Shown: in pieces, positions 24,205 through 32,239 of the stretch | Layout: every line of letters starts with the position of its first letter | Position numbering within the stretch: the first letter of the stretch is position 1 | NCBI GenBank assembly: GCA_049511415.1 | Contig: JBEKYC010000057.1 | Location: 1 to 43,533 of the forward strand | Length of the DNA stretch: 43,533 nt | Direction of reading: 5' to 3' | Origin: Bog-159 sp049511415 | Lineage (GTDB): Bacteria; Acidobacteriota; Terriglobia; Bryobacterales; Bryobacteraceae | Position numbers and translations under genes: made by a program | Notes under the pieces: generated by a model | Database searches by the model: none | The model's input: the letters and a program-made list of their open reading frames with translations, nothing else | Told to the model about the DNA's origin: nothing

Positions 24205-26144
24205 GGAATCCAGACTTCCATCTTCGAGTTCCCCCGGTTGGCCCACGCATAATACGGGATGAACGTCAGCACAACCTTCTTCCCCGGCCCTTCATTCTCT
24301 TGTTTAAAGGCCTGATACAGCGGCTCGTTCTCGAACGGCCGTTCCACCATCACGCCGTGATGCTTCAGCACCACCACGCCGCCCAGCAGGTCCGCGCGAT
24401 ACTCGCCCAGAAACGCCGGACCGTTAACCAGCAGCGAAGCGTCGAACAGATTCAGATCCGGCTGATCCGGCTGCTCCAGACAATAAACCAACGGCCCGCG
24501 TTCCACCGCCACGCGTCCCGCGTCCTCGCGCACCAGCGGATTGGCCCGAACCAGCCGCGGATGAATCGGAAACTCCACTTGAACCTTATCGCCGTGCTCC
24601 CAACGGCGTCGAATCTCAAAATATTCGCCCGCTTTGGGCGGTTCGTGGAACGACCAGCCCCCCGCTTTAACAGTTGCCCCGTCCGCCCACTCCGGAATGC
24701 GCACAAACAGGCTGAACTCCTCCGCATGTTCCGCATCCACCGTGAACTCCACCGTGCCTTTCCACGGATATTCCGTCTGCTGCGCGATCCGTATGCCCGT
24801 GCCGTCCTCCAGATGCCAGTTGAGAGTCGAGTTGTGGAACAGATTGACGTACACGCCCTTCGGACCGGTTGCGTACATGTAGCCCGGCAGCGACGCCAGG
24901 ATGCGCTCCAGATTCGGCGGGCAGCACGTCGTGTCGTACCAAGCGTTGCGGATCTTCTCGCCCGTGGATTCCAGCGGGTTGCGATAGCAGTACAGCGTCC
25001 CCGAAAGCGACATGCCCGAATTGATCCCGTTATCGAGCGCGCGCTCGAGCACATCTGCGAAGCGCGATTCACCGACCGCCAGCAGCATGCGCCAGTTCCA
25101 CATCATGTTCCCGATCGCCGCGCAGCTTTCGCCGTAGGCCTGCGCATTGGGCAGTTCGTACGGCTCACCGAATGCCTCGCCCGCTTCCCGCGCCCCCACG
25201 CCGCCGGTGATATACATCTTGCGCTTCACCAGGTCCTGCCACAAGGTTTCGAGCGTTTTCAGATACGCGGCGTCGCCCGTTTCCATGTAGTAATCCGTCG
25301 CCCCGCAGGAGGCGTACATGGCCCGCACCGCGTGGCCTTCCAACTCCGTCCGCGAAGTAAACGGCTTGCCGCTGAACATGTACTGCACCTGGTCGTCGTT
25401 CAAATGCAGCCGTTCGCGCTCCACGCCGCTCAGCAGATAGCCCGCGAAATCCAGGTAGCGGCGGTCGCCCGTGGTGCGGTACAGTTCCACCAGCGCCATC
25501 TCAAATTCCGGATGTCCCGTGAGCGCCGGTCGCTTCGTCGGCCCGAAATTTTCCACCATGTAATTGGCGAAACGAATGCCCACATCCAGCAGCTTGCGAT
25601 CCCCCGTCGCGCGGTAGTACGCGATGGCCGCCTGCAGCAGGTGCCCCATGCAATACAGCTCGTGCGACCGGTGCATCTCCGTGAAACGCTTGGCGGTGCG
25701 CTCCTCGCTCCAATAGGTATTCAGATAGCCGCTGGGTTCCTGCGCCGCGGCTATGATTCCCGTGTACTGCTCGAATTGTGCGCGCAGCTTGGGATCGTCG
25801 CCCGATTGCAGCACGAACGCCGTCGCTTCCATCCACTTGTAAAGGTCCGAATCGGTGTACAGCGGACCCCGCCGGGCCACATTCTTCTTGCCTTCCAGAC
25901 GCAGGAAGTTATCCACGATGCCGTGTTCTTCCAGTTCCGCGCGCATCGTCGGAATGCTCTTTTCCACGTTGATGGCGCGCCGGCCGGCCCAGAAGCCCTC
26001 GCCCATCGTCACCGCCCGGATGGGCACCCCGTGCAGCTTGGCGTGCGGCGATTGGCTGACGTCGACAATGCCCCCGGTGCGCCAGTCGGCGGTGGCGGCT
26101 GGGAGTATCGACGCGGCGAAACAGATCCATAAGAACGGACGCAT
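24180..26144 (-). CDS. Secreted glycoside hydrolase family 127 (beta-L-arabinofuranosidase-like)
   Basis: 654 residues with a signal peptide (FLWICFAASILPAATAD). The (alpha/alpha)6 barrel carries the DUF1680/GH127 signatures: GEGFWAGRRAIN, YKWMEATAFVL, GYLNTYW, YGESCAAIGNMMWNWRML with the acid/base-region Glu, and NAWYDTTCCPPNLERILASLPGYMY with the zinc-bound nucleophilic Cys. GH127 enzymes release beta-L-arabinofuranose from plant glycans; other substrates occur in relatives. It is co-directional with the alpha/beta hydrolase gene seven bases upstream. Confidence 0.9.
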   Translation of the reverse strand: MRPFLWICFAASILPAATADWRTGGIVDVSQSPHAKLHGVPIRAVTMGEGFWAGRRAINVEKSIPTMRAELEEHGIVDNFLRLEGKKNVARRGPLYTDSDLYKWMEATAFVLQSGDDPKLRAQFEQYTGIIAAAQEPSGYLNTYWSEERTAKRFTEMHRSHELYCMGHLLQAAIAYYRATGDRKLLDVGIRFANYMVENFGPTKRPALTGHPEFEMALVELYRTTGDRRYLDFAGYLLSGVERERLHLNDDQVQYMFSGKPFTSRTELEGHAVRAMYASCGATDYYMETGDAAYLKTLETLWQDLVKRKMYITGGVGAREAGEAFGEPYELPNAQAYGESCAAIGNMMWNWRMLLAVGESRFADVLERALDNGINSGMSLSGTLYCYRNPLESTGEKIRNAWYDTTCCPPNLERILASLPGYMYATGPKGVYVNLFHNSTLNWHLEDGTGIRIAQQTEYPWKGTVEFTVDAEHAEEFSLFVRIPEWADGATVKAGGWSFHEPPKAGEYFEIRRRWEHGDKVQVEFPIHPRLVRANPLVREDAGRVAVERGPLVYCLEQPDQPDLNLFDASLLVNGPAFLGEYRADLLGGVVVLKHHGVMVERPFENEPLYQAFKQENEGPGKKVVLTFIPYYAWANRGNSKMEVWIPYTEAGAE

Positions 26145-26151
26145 AACTCTC

Positions 26152-26814
26152 TTATTGTATGGCGAGCCATGCCGAAAATCCGGCCAGGATCGCGGCAGCC
26201 GTCCGCGCCGCTTGGCGCTTCCCGCCCAGATCGTGCCCCACTCCTTCGACGGCGATCAGCTCATGCGGGCCGGCGATGAGTCGCAGTGCCGCCCGCATTT
26301 CGTCGATAGAACCGAACGGATCGCGCGTGCCGTGTACGAACAACGCCGGCGTAGTGAGCTTCGGGAAATGCGCCGTGCGCGGAGCGCCGGGCTTGCCGGG
26401 CGGATGCAAAGGATAAGATTGCAGCAGTAATCCGGCGGCCAGCCCCGGCTCGTCCGCCGCCAGCATGGTAGCCTGCCGGCCGCCATAAGAATGTCCGCCC
26501 AAATAGATTTTGCCGGCGACCCGTCCGCGTAGCACTTCCACGGCGCGCTTCAGCCCTGCCCGGTCCGTCACCGCCATCGCCGGATACGGCGGCCCACTCG
26601 GACGCGCCTGCCGAAACGGTAAATCGCAGCGCAATGCGGTGATGCCCGCCGCGGCAAACACCTCCGCCACGGCTACCAGCAGCGCACCGTTGGCGTTGCC
26701 CCCCGCGCCGTGCGTCAGCACGATCCCCGCGCCTGTAGCGCGATCCGGCGCATGTAAGTAACCGCGCACCGCCGGTGCGGCCGCGCTATCTTCGATCAGT
26801 TCAACGGAAGCCAT
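26152..26814 (-). CDS. Alpha/beta-hydrolase (KAT/TEX30-like, dienelactone hydrolase fold)
   Basis: 220 residues with the nucleophile elbow GHSYGG, the oxyanion-hole region LTHGAGGNANG, the acid in HGTRDPFGS and the catalytic His in EGVGHDL. No signal peptide is seen. The short alpha/beta-hydrolase family has mostly unassigned substrates. The gene lies 86 bases after mdh and seven bases before GH127, so it may be co-transcribed with the glycosidase and act on a sugar ester; that link is inference. Confidence 0.82.
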   Translation of the reverse strand: MASVELIEDSAAAPAVRGYLHAPDRATGAGIVLTHGAGGNANGALLVAVAEVFAAAGITALRCDLPFRQARPSGPPYPAMAVTDRAGLKRAVEVLRGRVAGKIYLGGHSYGGRQATMLAADEPGLAAGLLLQSYPLHPPGKPGAPRTAHFPKLTTPALFVHGTRDPFGSIDEMRAALRLIAGPHELIAVEGVGHDLGGKRQAARTAAAILAGFSAWLAIQ

Positions 26815-26900
26815 ATCTAAAATTAACGGATCGCGTCGTGCGCCGCAGAATCTCCCGCAGTGCTACACCGGAACCGCCACGAGTCCCGCGACGTTCGCGC

Positions 26901-27836
26901 TTACCCGTGCTTGGCGCGGATCACTTCCACCAGTTCCTTCACCGCCGCCGCGCTCTTCTCGAGCATCGCCTGCTCTTCCGGCTGCAGCTTCACCTGGTAG
27001 ATGTGTTCGATGCCGCGCGCACCCAGTTTCACCGGCACGCCCACGAACAGGCCGTTGATCCCGTATTCGCCTTCGAGCAGCGCCGCGCACGGCAGCACTT
27101 TTTTCTTGTCCTTCAAAATCGACTCGGCCATCTCTACCGCCGCCGCCGACGGTGCATAGTAAGCGCTGCCCGTCTTCAGATACTTCACGATCTCCGCGCC
27201 GCCATTCCGCGTGCGATCCACAATCTTGTCGATGGTCGCCTGGTCCATCAACTCCGTCAGCGGAATCCCCGCCACGTTCGATAGCCGCACCACCGGCACC
27301 ATCGTATCGCCGTGCCCGCCCATCACCACCGCCGTGACGTTCTCCACCGATACCTTCAGTTCCATCGCGATGAACGTGCGGAAGCGCGCGCTGTCCAACA
27401 CGCCCGCCATGCCCACCACCCGGTTCTTGCTGAATTTCGAAACCATGTACGCCGTCTGGCACATCGCATCCAGCGGATTCGTCACCACGATCAGGATTGA
27501 ATTCGGCGAATACTTCACGATCTGCTCCGTGGCCGCCCGTACCACGTCATAATTCGCCAACAGCAAGTCGTCGCGGCTCATGCCCGGCTTCCGCGGAAAC
27601 CCGGCCGTCAGGATGACGACATCCGAATTGGCCGTCGGCTCATAATCGTTGGCGCCCGTCACCATCACGTCGTAACCTTGCACCGGCCCGGACTCTAACA
27701 GATCCAGCCCCTTGCCCTGCGGGACGCCTTCCACCACGTCCACCAGCACCACGTCCGCCAGTTCCTTATCGGCAATGCGGACCGCGCAGTTGGCGCCCAC
27801 GTTGCCGGCGCCTACAACCGTAATCTTCTTTCGCAA
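26901..27836 (-). CDS. mdh: Malate dehydrogenase
   Basis: NAD-dependent oxidation of malate to oxaloacetate in the TCA cycle. About 311 residues with the Rossmann motif ITVVGAGNVGANCA, the substrate-binding arginines of GFPRKPGMSRDDLL, VTNPLDAM, and the catalytic His in VMGGHGDTMVP; the LDH-like (tetrameric) MDH type. The longest frame starts with GTG at 27845, but its ribosome-binding site GAGGA would then touch the start. The in-frame TTG at 27836, eight bases after AGGAG, gives the normal N-terminus MRKKITVVGAGNVG and is preferred. Divergent from argS. Confidence 0.95.
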   Translation of the reverse strand: MRKKITVVGAGNVGANCAVRIADKELADVVLVDVVEGVPQGKGLDLLESGPVQGYDVMVTGANDYEPTANSDVVILTAGFPRKPGMSRDDLLLANYDVVRAATEQIVKYSPNSILIVVTNPLDAMCQTAYMVSKFSKNRVVGMAGVLDSARFRTFIAMELKVSVENVTAVVMGGHGDTMVPVVRLSNVAGIPLTELMDQATIDKIVDRTRNGGAEIVKYLKTGSAYYAPSAAAVEMAESILKDKKKVLPCAALLEGEYGINGLFVGVPVKLGARGIEHIYQVKLQPEEQAMLEKSAAAVKELVEVIRAKHG

Positions 27837-27865
27837 TGGAATCACTCCTCTTTAAAAGTTTAAAA

Positions 27866-27897
27866 GCGCAAAGGAGCGCGCGCGCTCCGTTTTGCGC
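27866..27897. promoter_or_regulatory. Long imperfect hairpin in the mdh-argS intergenic region
   Basis: GCGCAAA GGAGCG ... CGCTCC (GT) TTTGCGC: 13 pairs around a CGCG centre with a two-base bulge. It sits between two divergent genes, so it is not a terminator for either; it could be a leader structure or a protein-binding site. Confidence 0.45.
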
Positions 27898-27917
27898 GGT
27901 TCATTCGAATGAAACCG
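27897..27917. promoter_or_regulatory. Operator-like palindrome upstream of argS
   Basis: CGGTTCATTC / GAATGAAACCG is a 21-bp near-perfect inverted repeat (one extra A in the right arm), directly next to the hairpin at 27866-27897 and upstream of a TATAAT at 27938-27943. Size and symmetry suit a dimeric regulator. Confidence 0.42.
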
Positions 27918-27959
27918 GATTATATCGCCATGCAGTCTATAATGAGGATTCCCCTACAG

Positions 27960-29918
27960 ATGTTCCACTTACTCGAAAAACAGATTCAGCGCGCCTTCCA
28001 CGATTACATGCAGGCGCATTATGGCATCGATCTCGCCGTAGCCATCGAACAACCCAAACAAAGCGATTTCGGCGAAATGGCCGTGCCCGCCGCCTTTCAG
28101 TTAGCCAAACAATTGAAGCAGCCGCCGCGCAAGATCGCCGCCGAACTGGTGGCCGGCATCGGACCCATTCCCGGCGTCGCGCCGCTCGAAGTGGCCGGCA
28201 ACGGCTACATCAATATCCGCTTCGACCGCGCTGCCTACGCCCAGGCCATCCTGCATCCCGCCGCCGCCGATTCCGCGGAAATGGCCGGCAAAATCATCGT
28301 CGAGCACACCAACATCAACCCGAACAAAGCCGCCCACATAGGCCACCTGCGCAACTCCACGCTCGGCGACACCTTCGTCCGTATGCTCCGTGCCCGCGGC
28401 CAGCAGGTGGAAGTGCAGAACTATATCGATAACACCGGCGTCCAAGTGGCCGATGTGGTCGTCGGCTTCCACTACCTGGAACATCAGTCTCCCGAAGAAG
28501 TCTTGCGCCTCACTCAGGATCCCGCCGTCCGCTTCGACTATCTCTGTTGGGACTTATACGCGCGCACCTCCGCCTATTACACCGAGGCGCCCGATTCGCG
28601 CGCCTGGCGCAGCGAAACCCTGCACGCCATCGAAGCCGCCGCCGGCCCGCAAGCTGAGTTGGCGCACATTGTCGCCGACGCCATTGTCGAGCGCCATCTT
28701 GCCACCATGCTGCGCCTCGGTGTGGAGTACGACCTTCTGCCGCGCGAGAGTGAAATCCTGCACCTGCAATTCTGGTCCGCCGCCTTCGAGTTACTGAAGC
28801 AGCGCCAGGCCATCTATCTTGAAACGGAGGGCAAGAACACCGGCTGCTGGGTCATGCCCGCCGAGTCTTTCGCCGGTGACTCCGGCACGGAAGATAGTAA
28901 GGTGATCGTGCGCTCCGATGGCACGGTGACTTATGTCGGCAAAGACATCGCCTACCAGCTTTGGAAATTCGGGCTCCTCGGCAAGGACTTCCACTATCGC
29001 CCGTTCCTGCGCTACGCCGATGGCCGCGAGCTATGGATCACCACCGAAGATCCTGCGCCGCCGCGCCAGGTCACGCCCCAATTCGGCCGCGGCGCCCACG
29101 TCTACAACGTGATCGACGTACGCCAGTCCTATCTGCAGGATGTCGTCGTGGCAGGTCTGAAAGCGCTGGGTTACACGGACCAGGCCGCCCACTCGGTGCA
29201 TTTTTCCTATGCTATGGTGGCGCTTTCGCCGCGCTGCTGCGCCGAACTGGGCATCACACTTTCCGAAGAAGATCGCCAAAGGCCCTACGTGGAAGTATCC
29301 GGCCGCAAAGGCCTCGGCGTGAAAGCCGACGACCTGATCGACACGCTGATTTTGAAGGCCCTCGAAGAAGTCGCCGCCCGCCATGCCGAAGCCACGCCCG
29401 ACGAGCAGCGCCGTATCGCCACGCAGATCGCCATCGGCGCCCTGCGCTATTTCCTGCTGAAGTACACCCGCAATTCCGTAATCGCCTTCGATTTCCAGGA
29501 AGCCCTCAGCTTTGAAGGCGAAACCGGACCTTACGTGCAGTATGCCGCCGTGCGCGCCCGCAATATCCTGCGCAAACTGGCGGAGAAGGGCGAGCAGTTA
29601 CCCGATTTCGCCGCGGAGCTAACTCCCGCCGCCCTGGCCCGCCAGCTCGCCGGTGAAGACTTCTGGCAAGTCCTGCTGGCCGCCTCCAAAGCCGACGCCG
29701 CCGTGGAGCGCGCCGTCGCCGCCGGCGAACCGGCTCACGTCGCTAAGTACGCCTTTCAGCTCGCGCAGCAGTTCAATAACTTCTATCACCAATATCCGAT
29801 AATCCACGAAGAGAATCGCGAAAAGAAAGTCTTCCTGTTGTGGATGACCAGCTTTTTCGGCCGGCAATTGCAAAGCACCCTGAACATCCTGGGGATCGAA
29901 GTGCCGGACTATATGTGA
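27960..29918 (+). CDS. argS: Arginyl-tRNA synthetase
   Basis: Class I synthetase, about 652 residues from ATG 27960. It has the N-terminal Add-1 domain (FGEMAVPAAFQLAKQLKQPPRKIA), the HIGH signature in NPNKAAHIGHLRNSTLGDTFVRML near residue 125, and the C-terminal anticodon-binding DALR domain. The second class I motif reads SGRKGLGVKADDLID instead of KMSK, a known feature of many ArgRS. Start: GAGGA at 27944-27948 is 11 bases before 27960; ATG 27942 and 27909 are in frame but lack a ribosome-binding site. Confidence 0.95.
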   Translation: MFHLLEKQIQRAFHDYMQAHYGIDLAVAIEQPKQSDFGEMAVPAAFQLAKQLKQPPRKIAAELVAGIGPIPGVAPLEVAGNGYINIRFDRAAYAQAILHPAAADSAEMAGKIIVEHTNINPNKAAHIGHLRNSTLGDTFVRMLRARGQQVEVQNYIDNTGVQVADVVVGFHYLEHQSPEEVLRLTQDPAVRFDYLCWDLYARTSAYYTEAPDSRAWRSETLHAIEAAAGPQAELAHIVADAIVERHLATMLRLGVEYDLLPRESEILHLQFWSAAFELLKQRQAIYLETEGKNTGCWVMPAESFAGDSGTEDSKVIVRSDGTVTYVGKDIAYQLWKFGLLGKDFHYRPFLRYADGRELWITTEDPAPPRQVTPQFGRGAHVYNVIDVRQSYLQDVVVAGLKALGYTDQAAHSVHFSYAMVALSPRCCAELGITLSEEDRQRPYVEVSGRKGLGVKADDLIDTLILKALEEVAARHAEATPDEQRRIATQIAIGALRYFLLKYTRNSVIAFDFQEALSFEGETGPYVQYAAVRARNILRKLAEKGEQLPDFAAELTPAALARQLAGEDFWQVLLAASKADAAVERAVAAGEPAHVAKYAFQLAQQFNNFYHQYPIIHEENREKKVFLLWMTSFFGRQLQSTLNILGIEVPDYM

Positions 29919-29922
29919 GAGA

Positions 29923-30300
29923 CTACACTGCCCCGGAATGCCGCTTCAGGATCATGGGCAGATTCTGCGAGAACGCCGACCGCGCCATCACCATATCGCA
30001 CCCCGCTTCCTGCGCCGCCTGCTTCAATTCCCCTTGCACGTGCGATAAGTAACCGATCAGACTCACGCCTTTGTACTCGGCGCCGGCTTTCAGTTTGCCG
30101 ATCAACTCCAGCGGCCGCGCCTCTTCGAAATTCAAATCGAAAATGATTACGCTGGGCTTGGCCTTCGCTTTGTTCAACACCTCGTGCGGGTCCTTCACCA
30201 GCTCCACGGCCATCCCAGCGCGCTTTGCCGCGTCGGTAATCTTCACCGAAAAAAACAGATCGCTGACTACTGCCAGAACTTTCTTGTGTTGCTGCGGCAT
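29923..30300 (-). CDS. Receiver-like single-domain protein
   Basis: 125 residues with the alternating beta/alpha layout of a response-regulator receiver: KVLAVVSDLFFSVKITDAAKRAG, VIIFDLNFEEARPLELIGKLK at the phospho-acceptor position, and LIGYLSHVQGELKQAAQEAGCDMVMARSAF. The acidic pocket is reduced: one Asp (SDLF) stands where receivers usually have two, but IIFDLN keeps the acceptor Asp. It may be a pseudo-receiver. ATG 30300 is preferred over 30345 because the extra 15 residues look unstructured. Convergent with argS, four bases between stops. Confidence 0.65.
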   Translation of the reverse strand: MPQQHKKVLAVVSDLFFSVKITDAAKRAGMAVELVKDPHEVLNKAKAKPSVIIFDLNFEEARPLELIGKLKAGAEYKGVSLIGYLSHVQGELKQAAQEAGCDMVMARSAFSQNLPMILKRHSGAV

Positions 30301-30452
30301 AGAGATTGTGCTTGTTGTTCTCGACTGACGGGGTGGGAATCTCAATCGTACCTGCTTTGCGCGCCGCGCGCAACTTCCCGCTTCGCGATCTTCGACGCCC
30401 TGCCGCTCGCGCTTGTGTTATTGTCTTTTAAACAGGAGCAATTCTCGTTAAC

Positions 30453-32234
30453 ATGACATCATCCGCCATGCCACAACTACGCTCTCTGGCGTTCTGCTTC
30501 ATGGGTTTGGGCGCCTCCATCCTTTCCGCGCAAGTCTCCGGAACGGTCACGGATACTTCCGGCGCGCGCGTGGCCGGAGCCGCCATCACCGCCCGTAACA
30601 CCGGCACGGGAACCGTGCGCACCGCCGTCACTGACGCCGCAGGAGGCTACCGCATTCTCTCCCTCGCCGTGGGCGACTACGAAATCCGCGCCGCCAAGAA
30701 CGGCTTTGCCGAGCAACTGCGCACCGGCGTTCACCTCTCCGACGGACAAGATGCGACCGTGGATTTCAGCCTAGCCGCCGGATCCCGCGCCCCCGACGTC
30801 TGCGCCAGCGGCCACGAGTTCGCTACCACCGATTGCACGCTCACCTGGCACGGCATCACGCTGTACGGCGCCTATGACGTCGGCGTCGGCTGGGTCAGCC
30901 ACGGCTTGCCAGAAAACGCCACTAACTATGAAGGCGAATCTCTGGTGAACCGAAACGGCTATCAATCCCGCTTCCTCATCGCGCCGAACAACCTGTCGCA
31001 GACGGGTCTGGGTATCCGGGGCAAGGAAGAGTTTCTGCCTGGCTGGTTCGTTGTGTTCAACGCTTCCACTGGCATCAATCCGCAGTCCGGCCAGCTCGCC
31101 AATGCCTCAGTCACCGACATCGCCAACAACGGCCTTCCCAGGAGCAGCTATTCGGAAGCCATCGACGGCGCGCGCGCGGGCCAACCCTTCAATGACGAAA
31201 TCTATGGCGGTATATCGTCCAAGAATTTCGGCACGCTGACCTTCGGTCGCCAGCGCGCTCTCGGCACCGATACCATGCTCCTTTACGATCCGGCCGGCGG
31301 CGGTTATGCCTTTTCGTACATCGGGTATAACGGCACCATGGCCGGCGGCGGCGACACCGAAGACTCCCGCTGGGACGACGCCCTGAAGTATCGCCTCGCC
31401 TATGGCCCGGTGCATTTCGGCGCGATGTATAAATTCGTCGATGGTTCCGGCGGCTGCTACTCCGCCTCCGCGGCCTGGACCGCCGCCACCTGTACGCCGG
31501 AAGCGCCGCATAACACCGCCTATGGATTCGACTTCGGCGGAAACGTCGGTAAGTTCTCCGCCGACGTCGTCTACCAGCATTACAACCAGGCGATCGGCGT
31601 ATTGAACCCCTTGCTGGGGCCGCAGAGTCCCACGCAGTCATACCAGTCGACCCTCAACAGCATCAATACAAACCCCATCAACGGGCCCGATCTGATCGGA
31701 ACCACCAACACCGTATATGGCATCGTCACCGACAACAGCGCCATTATGGTTGCGGCCAAATATTTGTGGGACCCGTTCAAGTTTTTTGGCGGCTACGAAC
31801 ACATCCGGCAGACTAACCCGACGCACCCGTTGGGCGTGGGCGCCTTGGACCAGGGTGGTTATCTCATGAGCGGCGTCGAGGACGACAATCTTGATTCTCC
31901 CAAGATCGTGCAGATCTGGTGGACCGGCGTGAAATACGCTGTCAACAGCAAAACCGACATCACTTTGTCCTGGTATCACCAACTCCAGAACGACTTCCGT
32001 ATTCCGTCGACGTGCTCGGCCGAAGCCGGTTTCCGCAGTTCCTGCGCGGGCACTCTCAACGAGTGGTCGCTCTACGCGGATCGTCACTTTACCAAGCGTT
32101 TCGACGCCTTCGCCGGATTTGCGTATTCCTACGTGGCCGGCGGGCTGGCCATCGCCATTCCGCATGGCCCCGGCGTCCCCTATGACTACGACAACAACCT
32201 TGCTCCGGTAATTGGCGGTCGTTTCACCTTCTGA
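30453..32234 (+). CDS. Outer-membrane porin fused to an N-terminal carboxypeptidase-regulatory domain
   Basis: 593 residues. After a signal peptide (LAFCFMGLGASILSAQ) comes an Ig-like carboxypeptidase-regulatory domain, VSGTVTDTSGARVAGAAITARNTGTGTVRTAVTDAAGGYRILSLAVGDYEIRA, like the N-terminus of Oar/TonB-dependent transporters. The remainder (from about residue 125) matches general porins (Porin_4): LTWHGITLYGAYDVGVGW, QTGLGIRGKEEF, FGTLTFGRQRALG, and a C-terminal strand ending in phenylalanine, typical of outer-membrane barrels. It likely forms a diffusion channel for small solutes. RBS AGGAG lies 14 bases upstream, a long spacing. Confidence 0.85.
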   Translation: MTSSAMPQLRSLAFCFMGLGASILSAQVSGTVTDTSGARVAGAAITARNTGTGTVRTAVTDAAGGYRILSLAVGDYEIRAAKNGFAEQLRTGVHLSDGQDATVDFSLAAGSRAPDVCASGHEFATTDCTLTWHGITLYGAYDVGVGWVSHGLPENATNYEGESLVNRNGYQSRFLIAPNNLSQTGLGIRGKEEFLPGWFVVFNASTGINPQSGQLANASVTDIANNGLPRSSYSEAIDGARAGQPFNDEIYGGISSKNFGTLTFGRQRALGTDTMLLYDPAGGGYAFSYIGYNGTMAGGGDTEDSRWDDALKYRLAYGPVHFGAMYKFVDGSGGCYSASAAWTAATCTPEAPHNTAYGFDFGGNVGKFSADVVYQHYNQAIGVLNPLLGPQSPTQSYQSTLNSINTNPINGPDLIGTTNTVYGIVTDNSAIMVAAKYLWDPFKFFGGYEHIRQTNPTHPLGVGALDQGGYLMSGVEDDNLDSPKIVQIWWTGVKYAVNSKTDITLSWYHQLQNDFRIPSTCSAEAGFRSSCAGTLNEWSLYADRHFTKRFDAFAGFAYSYVAGGLAIAIPHGPGVPYDYDNNLAPVIGGRFTF

Positions 32235-32239
32235 TCGCT

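Noticed and set aside
24300..26132. 610-codon open frame opposite GH127
   Set aside because: Arg/His-rich shadow product; GH127 motifs and signal peptide are on the minus strand.
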